DNA from: Mastigias papua
Lineage: Eukaryota > Cnidaria > Scyphozoa > Rhizostomeae > Mastigiidae
Assembly (NCBI GenBank): GCA_964019165.1
Contig: OZ025280.1
Coordinates: 10,658,428 to 10,722,427 of the forward strand
Length of the DNA stretch: 64,000 bases
Direction of reading: 5' to 3'
Part shown: positions 1-7,918 of the stretch, piece after piece
How positions within the stretch are numbered: position 1 is the stretch's first letter
How the letters are laid out: the number at the start of each line of letters is the position of its first letter
The notes under the pieces: model-generated
What the model saw: the letters and a program-made list of their open reading frames with translations, nothing else
Database searches by the model: none
Told to the model about the DNA's origin: nothing
Translations under genes and position numbers: made by a program

Positions 1-262
1 TCTTTTTGGTTAGAGAGAAGTAGACGTTCTGCCAAGCTGGTATTATTTTTTAGAAAACTCTGATGGTATAGCGTAGGGCACATCAAGATTGACCCGTTGA
101 ATTCAAGAGAAGGTCCTTGCCGATAGATTCCTGTAGCAAGCCTTCAGGTCGTAAGTTTTATTCTTATTCGTAAATAGAACGTTGAAATATCGTACAGACT
201 TTTAAGAAATTGTTGCCCTAAGAACTCACAGTTGAGCCCCTTCATAAAAGATAGGCTTAACA
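1..262 (+). repeat. 5' LTR of A1, partial (last 262 of 478 bp)
   Basis: Matches 6010-6271 of the 3' LTR base for base by eye and ends in CTTAACA. The first 216 bp, including U3 and the TATA box, lie outside the window. It contains the TCGTAAGT motif (GTAAGT at 151-156) that recurs in the LTRs of families B, C and D. Confidence 0.95.
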
Positions 263-620
263 AGTGGTGCCCCGTGTGAGGATAAAAGCTGAAGAAATTG
301 AATGGTTATAGACAATTTGTATAGTTTTTATGCTGATATTGACGTATATGTAGAGACGTAAACTGTGTTTGAAAGTTCGTCAAGTGACACATCCGAAGAG
401 AAGGGAACAGATCGTGCGAGTAGAAAATAGAGAATTTTAAAAGAAAAGTCGTGTAACTCATCAGAAACTGTGTGTAATATCTACGGAAAGCTACAAATTG
501 GTTTAAGACTTACAGTTTATTTCTTTGCGAGTTCGATTGCTTTCGATTGCATCATCACACGCAATCCTGCCGACGCACGTACTGTTTGAAATTGTAGTTT
601 CATAAAAGTGTTAATTCAAA
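263..620 (+). other. A1 untranslated leader between 5' LTR and gag
   Basis: This 358-bp stretch holds the PBS at its start and no credible ORF. As the 5' leader of the genomic RNA it probably carries packaging and dimerisation signals, but I cannot point to a specific structure. The leader of A2 (42187-42544) differs at only a few positions. Confidence 0.7.
265..282 (+). other. Primer-binding site of A1
   Basis: TGGTGCCCCGTGTGAGGA, two bases after the LTR end. It is the complement of a tRNA 3' end: CCA, discriminator A, acceptor strand ACGGGGC, T-stem strand CTCAC. The same 18 bases occur in A2, B and C. From memory this fits an elongator tRNA-Met of some invertebrates; the identity is not proven here. 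Confidence 0.88.
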
Positions 621-1736
621 ATGTCGCTTGACCAAGCTCAGCAACCATTAGTACTTGAATTGCAAAATCAAATGTCAGCCATGCAAGCAGCTTTAGAAGG
701 TAATTCCCAAGCTAGTCTTTTTAAGCCCAAAATGTTTAACGGGTTTCCAACGGAAGATGTAAACGAGTGGCTTCTACAGTTCGAGCGCTACTCCAAATTT
801 TATGGATGGTCCAACTCTAAGAAGTTAAATGCATTGTCCTTGCTGTTAGGAGGTTCTGCGTCGGCTTGGTTTCAAACTTTGCCTAACGAGACAACTTCCG
901 ATTTTAACGAATTAGTGGGAGAACTGAAAACGCGATTTGGATCTCAGAATCTAGAATTTTTCTTTCGACAAGAGTTGTACTCTCGAAAACAGGGTCAAAA
1001 CGAACCGCTTGCTCTGTATACGGAAGACATCATTAAGAAATCTCAGCGTCTTTCTTTGTCCGATAAAGATATGATGAACATTTTTGTGAACGGCCTAAAC
1101 GATGCTATTAAAACTCACGTACTCCTTAACCAACCAAAAACATTTGCCGAGGCAGAAAACCTTGCGCGTTTACGTGATTCAGTGTCAAAAACCAGTGCTC
1201 ATACTTTTCCTCTAGCACCTCCATCAGTACCAGCTCAGGAACAGCGCATAAAAGAGCTTGAAGGCCAGGTAAATCTCTTGTTTTCCCTTGCAAACAAAAC
1301 TCCCCATCAGGATGCTGCCCAGTTAGATGCCCTAAGTGCAAACAATACCATTGTAACCCCGTCTCAAGCTGCTAATCCTTCCGGTGACTTCCAGGGTCTG
1401 AGACATGAAATAATAGCTGCCATTCAGACAGGTTTTAGACAAGAGGCGCGAAGAAGTAACCATGGAAACAATCAACATAATTGGAAAGCAACAAACACTT
1501 TTGCTAGGGGTAGAAATATCCGCACGAGCGATGGGCGGCCCATTTGTAATGCGTGTAATCGCGTAGGTCACGTGGCCCGTTATTGCTGGGATGTTCCACA
1601 AAGAACTCAGCAGCCCCCGTTCCGTGGAGGTTCCCGTAGTTTTGCAGGCCAACATGCACAGTCCCAATACCAGCAGCCGCAAAATCGTAATGATGCTTCT
1701 TTAAACGGCCCAGGGCCCTCTCAATGGGGACAGTGA
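621..1736 (+). CDS. gag: Gag protein of element A1
   Basis: This 371-residue structural protein forms the virus-like particle and packages the element RNA. Residues about 38-185 match the Retrotrans_gag (capsid-like) pattern, with W50, W63, W83 and the block [11 protein letters not shown] short coiled-coil-like stretch ([11 protein letters not shown]) lies near 206-216. One CCHC zinc knuckle is at C309, C312, H317, C322, preceded by the conserved block RTSDGRP. The Q/N/P-rich tail ends in QWGQ. The ATG at 621 is the first in frame and aligns with the starts in B, C and D. The last 13 nt overlap pol in the -1 frame. The protein is identical to that of A2. No matrix or env function is visible. 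Confidence 0.95.
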   Translation: MSLDQAQQPLVLELQNQMSAMQAALEGNSQASLFKPKMFNGFPTEDVNEWLLQFERYSKFYGWSNSKKLNALSLLLGGSASAWFQTLPNETTSDFNELVGELKTRFGSQNLEFFFRQELYSRKQGQNEPLALYTEDIIKKSQRLSLSDKDMMNIFVNGLNDAIKTHVLLNQPKTFAEAENLARLRDSVSKTSAHTFPLAPPSVPAQEQRIKELEGQVNLLFSLANKTPHQDAAQLDALSANNTIVTPSQAANPSGDFQGLRHEIIAAIQTGFRQEARRSNHGNNQHNWKATNTFARGRNIRTSDGRPICNACNRVGHVARYCWDVPQRTQQPPFRGGSRSFAGQHAQSQYQQPQNRNDASLNGPGPSQWGQ

Positions 1737-1742
1737 GGGCCC
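1700..1742 (+). promoter_or_regulatory. -1 programmed ribosomal frameshift signal, A1 gag/pol
   Basis: The heptamer T_TTA_AAC (1700-1706) is in the gag frame. A 6-nt spacer follows, then an 8-bp stem GGGCCCTC (1713-1720) with GAGGGCCC (1735-1742) around a 14-nt loop. The pol frame is open from 1694. The geometry is the classic -1 slippery site plus stem-loop. The same geometry, with compensatory stem changes, is found in B, C and D. Confidence 0.9.
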
Positions 1743-4700
1743 CCCAGCCATTCCCGAGAAACCAAAAAGTCCCGCCAGCTTTTACGCAAAGAAATAAAAC
1801 AGTCAGTTCATCAATGCCTAGTAACAGAGATATCTCAGAGGTTCAAAAGTTTTCCCAAGGAACCCAAACCGATTTTACGGACGAGAATTTTGCTATTGAA
1901 CGTGAAGTCAAAAACACAATCAGCCCATCTTTACAAGTACATTCTAAAACATTGCATGCTGTATCGACCCCATCTAATGTCTTGATCTGGGGAACTATTT
2001 TAAAGCAGCATTTTAAGCTATTGGTAGATACTGGTGCCGCAGTAACAGTCGTTAGTGAAGGATTTTTTCATGATGTTTTGAGATGTAAATATGCTTTGAC
2101 GCAGAAACAGCTTTTTGAGAGTATTAAAACCGCAAATGGGGGCACAGTACCTGTAACCGGTGCCGTATCTTTTGATCTTTCGATTGGACAATGTGATTAT
2201 GATTGTAATGCTGTCGTTGTTCCGGACTTGTCGTATAATGTCGTCCTAGGGAGAGATTTTTTACAGAAATATCGCGCAGTAGTGGATGTTGGTAATGAAA
2301 AGGTAACGTTTGCCGGAAATGATAGTGTATGTTTTGCTAACGGTGATACTCCCCCGCTGACTGCTGACGTTAGAATAGCAAGAACGTTCGTTATTGATGG
2401 TAGTAGTGAAGTTGTTATTCCAGCTGTCTTAACATCATTTCCCTCTGAACCTGCTGTAGGTTTAATAGAAGGAGTACCCAAACTTTCTGATCGTTATCAT
2501 CTACTTTGCGCATCTACACTTTGCCAGCCCGATAGTGACGGTAAAGTAACCCTGCGGCTGATTAATCCTTCGGATTCTCCCGTGTTGATCCATAAAGGTG
2601 CTACCATTGCTAAATTTGAAGAGACAAAAGTCACCGATGACATTATTCCTCTTGATTCAGACCCCTCTGTTTCTGCCATGGACTCCCATGTTAATACTGC
2701 ATCAGGAATGACTCCTCTGAAATTCAGTTGTTTGCCTAGTCGACATCTATCCTCTCAAGAAAATCATAAGCTACAAACATTGTTAGACCAATATTCTGAT
2801 ATTTTCGCTAAATCCACCTTAGATTTAGGCCACACAACTATAGTTCAGCATGGGATTGATACAGGTAAAGCTATGCCCATCAAACAACAACCATATCGCG
2901 TCTCGCACAGCCAGAAGGCCTCTATTGAAAAGCACATTAATGAAATGCTAGATCAAGGCATTATTGAGGTTTCTTCTAGCCCATGGAGCTCTCCAGTTGT
3001 ACTTGTCAAGAAGAAAGATGGGGGGACCCGTTTTTGCATTGATTATCGGAAACTAAACGCTGTAACCCGTAAGGACAGTTATCCACTCCCAAGAATCGAT
3101 GATGCTTTAGACTCTATCGCTGGAGCCAAATATTTTTCAACCTTAGATCTTCAATCGGGTTACCACCAAGTTGCTATGCATCCGGATTCTAAAGAGAAAA
3201 CTGCATTCATTTCACATGCTGGATTGTACCAGTTTAATGTTCTTAGTTTCGGTTTAACCAATGCTCCCCCACAATTTCAACGACTTATGTCCAGAATATT
3301 GCATGGCCTCGAATGGAAGATATGCCTCGTTTACATAGATGACGTCATCATATTTTCATCGTCCTTTTCGGATCATTTATCTCGTTTAAAAACTGTTTTC
3401 GATCGATTCCGTGCTGCCAACCTAAAATTAAAGCCATCAAAATGTCATTTCGCTCAAGATTCAGTGAACTATCTTGGATTTATCGTATCTTCGTCGGGCA
3501 TTGCCCCTGATCCGCAGAAACTCGAGGCTGTTAAGTCTTTTCCTACGCCAAAAACTGTGAAAGAAGTTCGCAGCTTTCTGGGCCTATGTAATTATTATCG
3601 TCGTTTTGTCGAAGGGTTCTCGAAGATTGCCTCACCGTTAAATATTTTAACTCGTAAAAACATCTCGTTTGTTTGGACTCCAGATTGCGAAACTGCCTTT
3701 TCAGAGCTGAAAAAACGCTTGTGCTCGCCGCCAATTTTAGCATATCCAAATTTCTCTGCGCCATTTCATCTTTATACGGATGCAAGCCAGACTGCATTAG
3801 GTTACATTCTTGGTCAGATAGTAGATGGAAAAGAAGTTGTTCTGGCATATGGAGGACGTGAGCTTACTGTAACAGAAAAACGTTATAGCACAACAGAACG
3901 TGAAGCGCTGGCAGTAGTTGATGGCATAAAACGATATCAACCATATCTTTCTGGAAAAAGGTTTTTTGTTCACACCGATCATGGGAGTTTGTCGTGGCTG
4001 ATGAAAGTACGGGATCCAACTGGCAGGCTTGCTCGATGGGCACTACAATTACAACAGTATGATTTTGAAATAATTCATCGTGCCGGTACTCTTAATGGTA
4101 ATGCAGATGCCCTTTCTCGCCGTTCTTATGCACCCCCGCAACATTTAATCAAGCCTGAATCTATTCCATCGTCTTTAACACGTCCTGTCGCGGTAATTGA
4201 GCATCCTTGCCCGCAACCAGACTCACTAGCTAAGCTACAGCGAGAGGACAGGGACCTCGCTGATATCATCAGATATCTAGAATCCACTCAGTTACCAGCC
4301 GACGACTCACAAGCCCGTTCATTGTTACTATCTATCGACGACTTCTATTTAGATGAAAATGAAATTTTGTGTCACCTTTGGAGCCCTGGTAAAAGAAGAG
4401 CTCGGTCCTTGTCCAGTCAAGTTGTCATACCTGCCTCTTTGCGCCACGAGATCCTTGTTGCTTGCCACGACGATCCAACTGGTAGTCATTTTGGAATCAC
4501 AAAAACGTATGAGAAAATTCGGGCGCGTTATTATTGGCCCAACATGTACAAGGATGTTGCCCATTGGTGCAACTCATGTGTCGATTGTGCAATGAAAAAG
4601 ATTCCTAGGAGGGCACATAAAGCTCCTCTCCTCCCAATTCCAGTGCAAGGAGCGTTTGATCGTATTGCTATGGATGCTCTTGGTCCTTTCCCGCCATCCC

Positions 4701-5731
4701 ACGATGGAAATCGCTATATCATCGTTTTTTCAGACTACTATACTCGCTGGCCGGAGGCTTTTGCTTTGCCATCTATCGAAGCTCCGCGTATCGCTGAATT
4801 ACTCGTAAACGAAATTGTAGCGCGTCATGGTGCCCCACGCGCCTTGTTATCGGACCGAGGACCTAATTTTATGGCATCTATCGTAAAGGAAGTCTGTAAA
4901 CTTTTGAACACGCGGCGCTTACACACCACTGCTTATCACCCGCAGACGGACGGCCTAGTGGAACGTTTTAATGGCACACTAGCTGAAGCGCTATCTATGT
5001 ACGTTAGCACGAATCAGAAGGACTGGGATAAGCATTTACCGTTGGTATTGTTTGCATACCGAGTTTCTCTCAATGCCACTACAGGTGAGTCACCATTCTA
5101 CTTATTATACGGACGAGAACCACGCCTACCTATTGATGCGGCCCTTATTTTGCCCGATTCAAATGTATCGACATCAGTTGCGCAGCTTCGTGCTAAAATT
5201 GTTGAAAACATTGAAAGTGCTCAACAGCTTATTCTCTCGAACACGCAACTGGCTCAACAAAAAATGAAATCGTACTATGATAAGAAGGCTTCACCTGTTC
5301 CTTTCGAAGTCGGTAGTCGCGTATGGGTATACACCCCGAAGAAAAAAAAGGGCTTATCAAAAAAACTCCAGCACAATTTTCACGGACCATATCGTATTGT
5401 CGCTAAATTGTCGCCCGTTCCTTTCAAATTACGCACTCTAGATAATCGTCCAGTTTCAGTTCCAGTGCACGCAAATCGTCTTAAGCCATATTATGACCCG
5501 GCTGATCGCCCTATTGAACCGTCGAATGACGACCTTATAACACCGGATCTCCAGGAGTCAGATTTACCGTCGGATAGCTTTGTCTCAGAAGTCTTACCAG
5601 ATGTTCCTAGCACTCTCTCTGAGGGAAATTCGGTTCCAACTCCATTAATTGTTGACAATACCGAAGACTCAGAGCCGCCGATTACGCGTCCAGAAGATCG
5701 ATTCCAGCCAGCCATAATTCGCGCTATATAA
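1724..5731 (+). CDS. pol: Pol polyprotein of element A1 (PR-RT-RNase H-INT)
   Basis: This 1335-residue frame carries all enzymes for reverse transcription and integration. The aspartic protease has DTGA at 102-105 and a VVLGRDFL flap-side block. The reverse transcriptase has catalytic D475 (TLDLQSGYH) and YIDD at 537-540. RNase H has D686, E727 and D752. Integrase has an HHCC finger (H915, H922, C952, C955), catalytic D984, D1044 and E1080 (35 residues between the last two) and a GPY/F module (HGPYRI). A C-terminal tail holds [13 protein letters not shown] (1274-1286) and ITRPED (1320-1325). The first ATG at 1724 lies in the loop of the frameshift hairpin; expression as Gag-Pol by -1 frameshifting is more likely than a separate start. 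SPVPF has P where A2, B, C and D have H. Otherwise it looks intact. Confidence 0.95.
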   Translation: MGTVRAPQPFPRNQKVPPAFTQRNKTVSSSMPSNRDISEVQKFSQGTQTDFTDENFAIEREVKNTISPSLQVHSKTLHAVSTPSNVLIWGTILKQHFKLLVDTGAAVTVVSEGFFHDVLRCKYALTQKQLFESIKTANGGTVPVTGAVSFDLSIGQCDYDCNAVVVPDLSYNVVLGRDFLQKYRAVVDVGNEKVTFAGNDSVCFANGDTPPLTADVRIARTFVIDGSSEVVIPAVLTSFPSEPAVGLIEGVPKLSDRYHLLCASTLCQPDSDGKVTLRLINPSDSPVLIHKGATIAKFEETKVTDDIIPLDSDPSVSAMDSHVNTASGMTPLKFSCLPSRHLSSQENHKLQTLLDQYSDIFAKSTLDLGHTTIVQHGIDTGKAMPIKQQPYRVSHSQKASIEKHINEMLDQGIIEVSSSPWSSPVVLVKKKDGGTRFCIDYRKLNAVTRKDSYPLPRIDDALDSIAGAKYFSTLDLQSGYHQVAMHPDSKEKTAFISHAGLYQFNVLSFGLTNAPPQFQRLMSRILHGLEWKICLVYIDDVIIFSSSFSDHLSRLKTVFDRFRAANLKLKPSKCHFAQDSVNYLGFIVSSSGIAPDPQKLEAVKSFPTPKTVKEVRSFLGLCNYYRRFVEGFSKIASPLNILTRKNISFVWTPDCETAFSELKKRLCSPPILAYPNFSAPFHLYTDASQTALGYILGQIVDGKEVVLAYGGRELTVTEKRYSTTEREALAVVDGIKRYQPYLSGKRFFVHTDHGSLSWLMKVRDPTGRLARWALQLQQYDFEIIHRAGTLNGNADALSRRSYAPPQHLIKPESIPSSLTRPVAVIEHPCPQPDSLAKLQREDRDLADIIRYLESTQLPADDSQARSLLLSIDDFYLDENEILCHLWSPGKRRARSLSSQVVIPASLRHEILVACHDDPTGSHFGITKTYEKIRARYYWPNMYKDVAHWCNSCVDCAMKKIPRRAHKAPLLPIPVQGAFDRIAMDALGPFPPSHDGNRYIIVFSDYYTRWPEAFALPSIEAPRIAELLVNEIVARHGAPRALLSDRGPNFMASIVKEVCKLLNTRRLHTTAYHPQTDGLVERFNGTLAEALSMYVSTNQKDWDKHLPLVLFAYRVSLNATTGESPFYLLYGREPRLPIDAALILPDSNVSTSVAQLRAKIVENIESAQQLILSNTQLAQQKMKSYYDKKASPVPFEVGSRVWVYTPKKKKGLSKKLQHNFHGPYRIVAKLSPVPFKLRTLDNRPVSVPVHANRLKPYYDPADRPIEPSNDDLITPDLQESDLPSDSFVSEVLPDVPSTLSEGNSVPTPLIVDNTEDSEPPITRPEDRFQPAIIRAI

Positions 5732-5758
5732 ACTGCCTATGGACATCCGTCCCCAGCT

Positions 5759-5774
5759 CAAGCCGGGAGGCTTG
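5759..5774 (+). other. Pre-PPT hairpin of A1
   Basis: CAAGCC, loop GGGA, GGCTTG: a perfect 6-bp stem 28 nt after the pol stop and 4 nt before the polypurine tract. The same structure stands in the same place in A2, B, C, D and F. Confidence 0.85.
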
Positions 5775-5778
5775 TCCT

Positions 5779-5793
5779 AAAAGGGGGGAGTCA
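5779..5793 (+). other. Polypurine tract of A1
   Basis: AAAAGGGGGGAG then TCA, directly before the 3' LTR. This is the expected plus-strand primer for reverse transcription. Confidence 0.88.
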
Positions 5794-6271
5794 TGTTACG
5801 AAAAGGAGGCTCATCGCCAGTTTGCACAGATTGAGGAATGACGTTATAACTATTTCAAAATTAAATCGCAACTGCTGGTGCAATAATTGCATCAGAAACC
5901 CGTAGGAAGAACCAGATTGGACAATTTACTGTTAATTCTTATTTTTAGTTCATTTCGTAATCTATTAGCTGTGAGTTATAAAAGGCGTAGTTTTAGAGGT
6001 AGATAAGAGTCTTTTTGGTTAGAGAGAAGTAGACGTTCTGCCAAGCTGGTATTATTTTTTAGAAAACTCTGATGGTATAGCGTAGGGCACATCAAGATTG
6101 ACCCGTTGAATTCAAGAGAAGGTCCTTGCCGATAGATTCCTGTAGCAAGCCTTCAGGTCGTAAGTTTTATTCTTATTCGTAAATAGAACGTTGAAATATC
6201 GTACAGACTTTTAAGAAATTGTTGCCCTAAGAACTCACAGTTGAGCCCCTTCATAAAAGATAGGCTTAACA
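5794..6271 (+). repeat. 3' LTR of A1 (478 bp)
   Basis: Begins TGTTACG and ends CTTAACA (TG...CA). Same length as the two LTRs of A2. It carries a TATA box at 5977-5985 and the TCGTAAGT motif in its 3' third. It is followed directly by satellite (ATGGCCTAAG). Confidence 0.97.
5977..5985 (+). promoter_or_regulatory. TATA box of the A-family LTR
   Basis: TATAAAAGG, the best TATA match in the LTR. Transcription would be expected about 25-30 bp downstream, near 6005-6015, which would set the U3/R border. The same box is at 41892-41900 and 47901-47909 in A2. Confidence 0.65.
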
Positions 6272-6682
6272 ATGGCCTAAGAGCACCTATATGTATGGTA
6301 TGTCTCTTCTCCACAACTTTGATAGATATGATGAAAAGTCCTTTACAGATCGACAGAGAATATTCGATTACATATTATTTTCGTCTCAAATGTATAAGGA
6401 GACACGAATGATATTTTTCGCAACTATACCCTGAACTTATATAGTACTGTGTATAGGCAGTATGGCCTAAGAGCACCTATATGTATGGTATGTCTCTTCT
6501 CCACAACTATAAGAGATATGATGAAAATTCCTTTACAGATCGACAGAGAATATTCGATTACATATTATTTTCGTCTCAAATGTATAAGGAGACACGAATG
6601 ATATTTTTCGCAACTATACCCTGCACCTGTATAGTACTGTGTATAGGCAGTATGGCCTAAGAGCACCTATATGTATGGTATG
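6272..6682 (+). repeat. 190-bp satellite, segment 1
   Basis: About 2.2 monomers between A1 and F. Landmarks in order: GTATGGCCTAAGAGCACC, TCTCTTCTCCACAAC, CTTTACAGATCGACAGAGAA, CGTCTCAAATGTATAAGGAG, TATAGTACTGTGTATAGGCA. The segment ends in TATG (6679-6682), the left target duplication of F. Confidence 0.96.
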
Positions 6683-7193
6683 TGTTAGAGTACTAGTTTT
6701 ATTTTTATCCTCATTTCGTCATGTGCAGTAACGTTGGTTCTCTGTTCCTATGTGTTCCGTTTTTTGTTGCCCCGTCATCATAAGTGTTGCATCATCATCA
6801 TCATCTCCAACTGTTACTGTCATCATGTTGCTTTACTTGTCCGTGACGTATTGTCTAATCTTAGTATACTGTTGTTTGTTGTGTTGTGTTACCATGCCAT
6901 TGCATTGCCCCCTTAGTCCGCCATATGTTATAATTAGTTTGTTACGTCATTTGTGTTAGTATAAATAAGGCATGTAATGTTCTGTGTAGTCAGTCGTTAT
7001 GTGAAGTCGTCGTTAGAAATTGTTCTCGTCGTTAACAGTGTTGTCGTGAGGTACAGTCAAAGTCGCCGTTCGTCGTTAGAGTATTGCGTTTTCGTTAGAT
7101 AAGTAGAGACATTTTATCGTTAACAGGAACTGTTTGTATTTTTGTGACTCATTCCTTTTATATTTGCATCCCGTAAAATCGAATGATTTTACA
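6683..7193 (+). repeat. 5' LTR of element F (511 bp)
   Basis: Begins TGTTAGAGTAC and ends GATTTTACA. Repeated at 7919-8429 with about 4 substitutions. It holds a TATAAATA box at 6960-6967 and a short ATC trinucleotide run. Small ORFs that repeat in both LTRs are not genes. Confidence 0.96.
6960..6967 (+). promoter_or_regulatory. TATA box of the F LTR
   Basis: TATAAATA followed by AGG. A start site would be expected near 6990. Copy in the 3' LTR at about 8196-8203. Confidence 0.6.
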
Positions 7194-7194
7194 T

Positions 7195-7212
7195 TGGTGT
7201 CCGTGACCCTGG
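7195..7212 (+). other. Primer-binding site of element F
   Basis: TGGTGTCCGTGACCCTGG, one base after the 5' LTR. It differs from the TGGTGCCCCGTG type of A, B and C, so F is probably primed by a different tRNA. I cannot name that tRNA. Confidence 0.7.
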
Positions 7213-7239
7213 AGAGGCGAACCAGTGATTTGAAAAGGA

Positions 7240-7800
7240 ATGATTTCAGTGGAGAATGTCAAGGACCTCATCATTTCAACTGTTGTTGCCATGGCTGAAA
7301 GGACAGAGTCAGCACAGAGAAGCAGTCAAAGTCCGTTTTACAACCGCACGAACATCTATCGCTGTGAGGATGGCCGACCCATTTGCTATTGTTGCCTGAG
7401 GGTCGGCCACGTCGCGAAATATTGCTGGGACAGGAAATATTCCTGCAATCATGTGCTTTCCGAAGACCTGCCCCGGCCATTAGAAAATGTTATACCGTCA
7501 AAAGATGACAAAGAAGTGTCGGGAATAGACATCAATGAGCTCCTGAAAAAGCTCCAAGGTATGGTAAAAGAACTGGAGCAACTGACAAGCTCATACGTTC
7601 AAGAACCCACCGACAAAACCCAAGATAGATTAGCGCAAGTGAGAAGACAGGACGATGTAATGTTGGGTTCTCCAGTATTTGCACCAGATTTTTCGTGGAA
7701 TGGACAAAGTAGTCATTATCTGTACGACCACCACCAGTTTGAACAGCTAAAGGCTAAACAACCGAGGTCCAGGCAGATCACAACTGTTGGTGTCACGTAA
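7240..7800 (+). CDS. Truncated Gag (nucleocapsid-type) protein of element F
   Basis: A 186-residue protein with one CCHC zinc knuckle (C49, C52, H57, C62) inside CEDGRPIC and VGHVAKYCWD blocks that closely match the knuckle region of the A-family Gag. The N-terminal helix (VKDLIISTVVAMAERTE) aligns with the segment just before the knuckle in A and D Gag, so the whole capsid domain is missing. A short leucine-rich, coiled-coil-like helix (INELLKKLQGMVKELEQL) follows at about 97-114. The ATG is 46 bp after the LTR. It ends well before the polypurine tract, and no pol remnant or slippery heptamer is visible. It probably binds RNA, allowing packaging by a helper element; that role is inferred. 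Confidence 0.85.
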   Translation: MISVENVKDLIISTVVAMAERTESAQRSSQSPFYNRTNIYRCEDGRPICYCCLRVGHVAKYCWDRKYSCNHVLSEDLPRPLENVIPSKDDKEVSGIDINELLKKLQGMVKELEQLTSSYVQEPTDKTQDRLAQVRRQDDVMLGSPVFAPDFSWNGQSSHYLYDHHQFEQLKAKQPRSRQITTVGVT

Positions 7801-7883
7801 TTTGTTTCTAGCCAATGTTCTTGTGTTGTTGTATCTTCTATGTGTAATTCGTAATTTTTTTGCATTCCTCTTTTCTGATAATT

Positions 7884-7918
7884 CAAGCCAGGAGGCTTGT
7901 TTTTGAAGGAGGGAGTAA
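7884..7918 (+). other. Pre-PPT hairpin and polypurine tract of F
   Basis: Hairpin CAAGCC, AGGA, GGCTTG (7884-7899), identical to that of B and C, then GAAGGAGGGAG (7905-7915) and TAA before the LTR. Its survival in an element that has lost pol suggests that it acts in cis. Confidence 0.85.

Larger units (their letters stand above)
1..6271 (+). mobile_element. Ty3/gypsy LTR retrotransposon, copy A1 (5' end outside window)
   Basis: Element in + orientation: partial 5' LTR (1-262), PBS (265-282), gag (621-1736), pol (1724-5731), pre-PPT hairpin and polypurine tract, full 3' LTR (5794-6271). Both reading frames are open. The 262 bp shared by the two LTRs appear identical, so the insertion is very recent. 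The 3' LTR is followed by ATGG of a satellite monomer, so the expected target duplication is ATGG, but the 5' flank is not in the window. There is no env-like ORF and no chromodomain. Copy A2 at 41709-48195 is nearly identical. Confidence 0.96.

Noticed and set aside
5370..5731. A chromodomain at the integrase C-terminus
   Set aside because: After GPY/F the tail is short, acidic and proline-rich, with no chromodomain aromatic cage pattern. The group is not chromovirus-like.
5732..5793. An env gene after pol
   Set aside because: In A-D the pol stop is within 2-28 nt of the pre-PPT hairpin; there is no room for another ORF, so these are not errantivirus-like.
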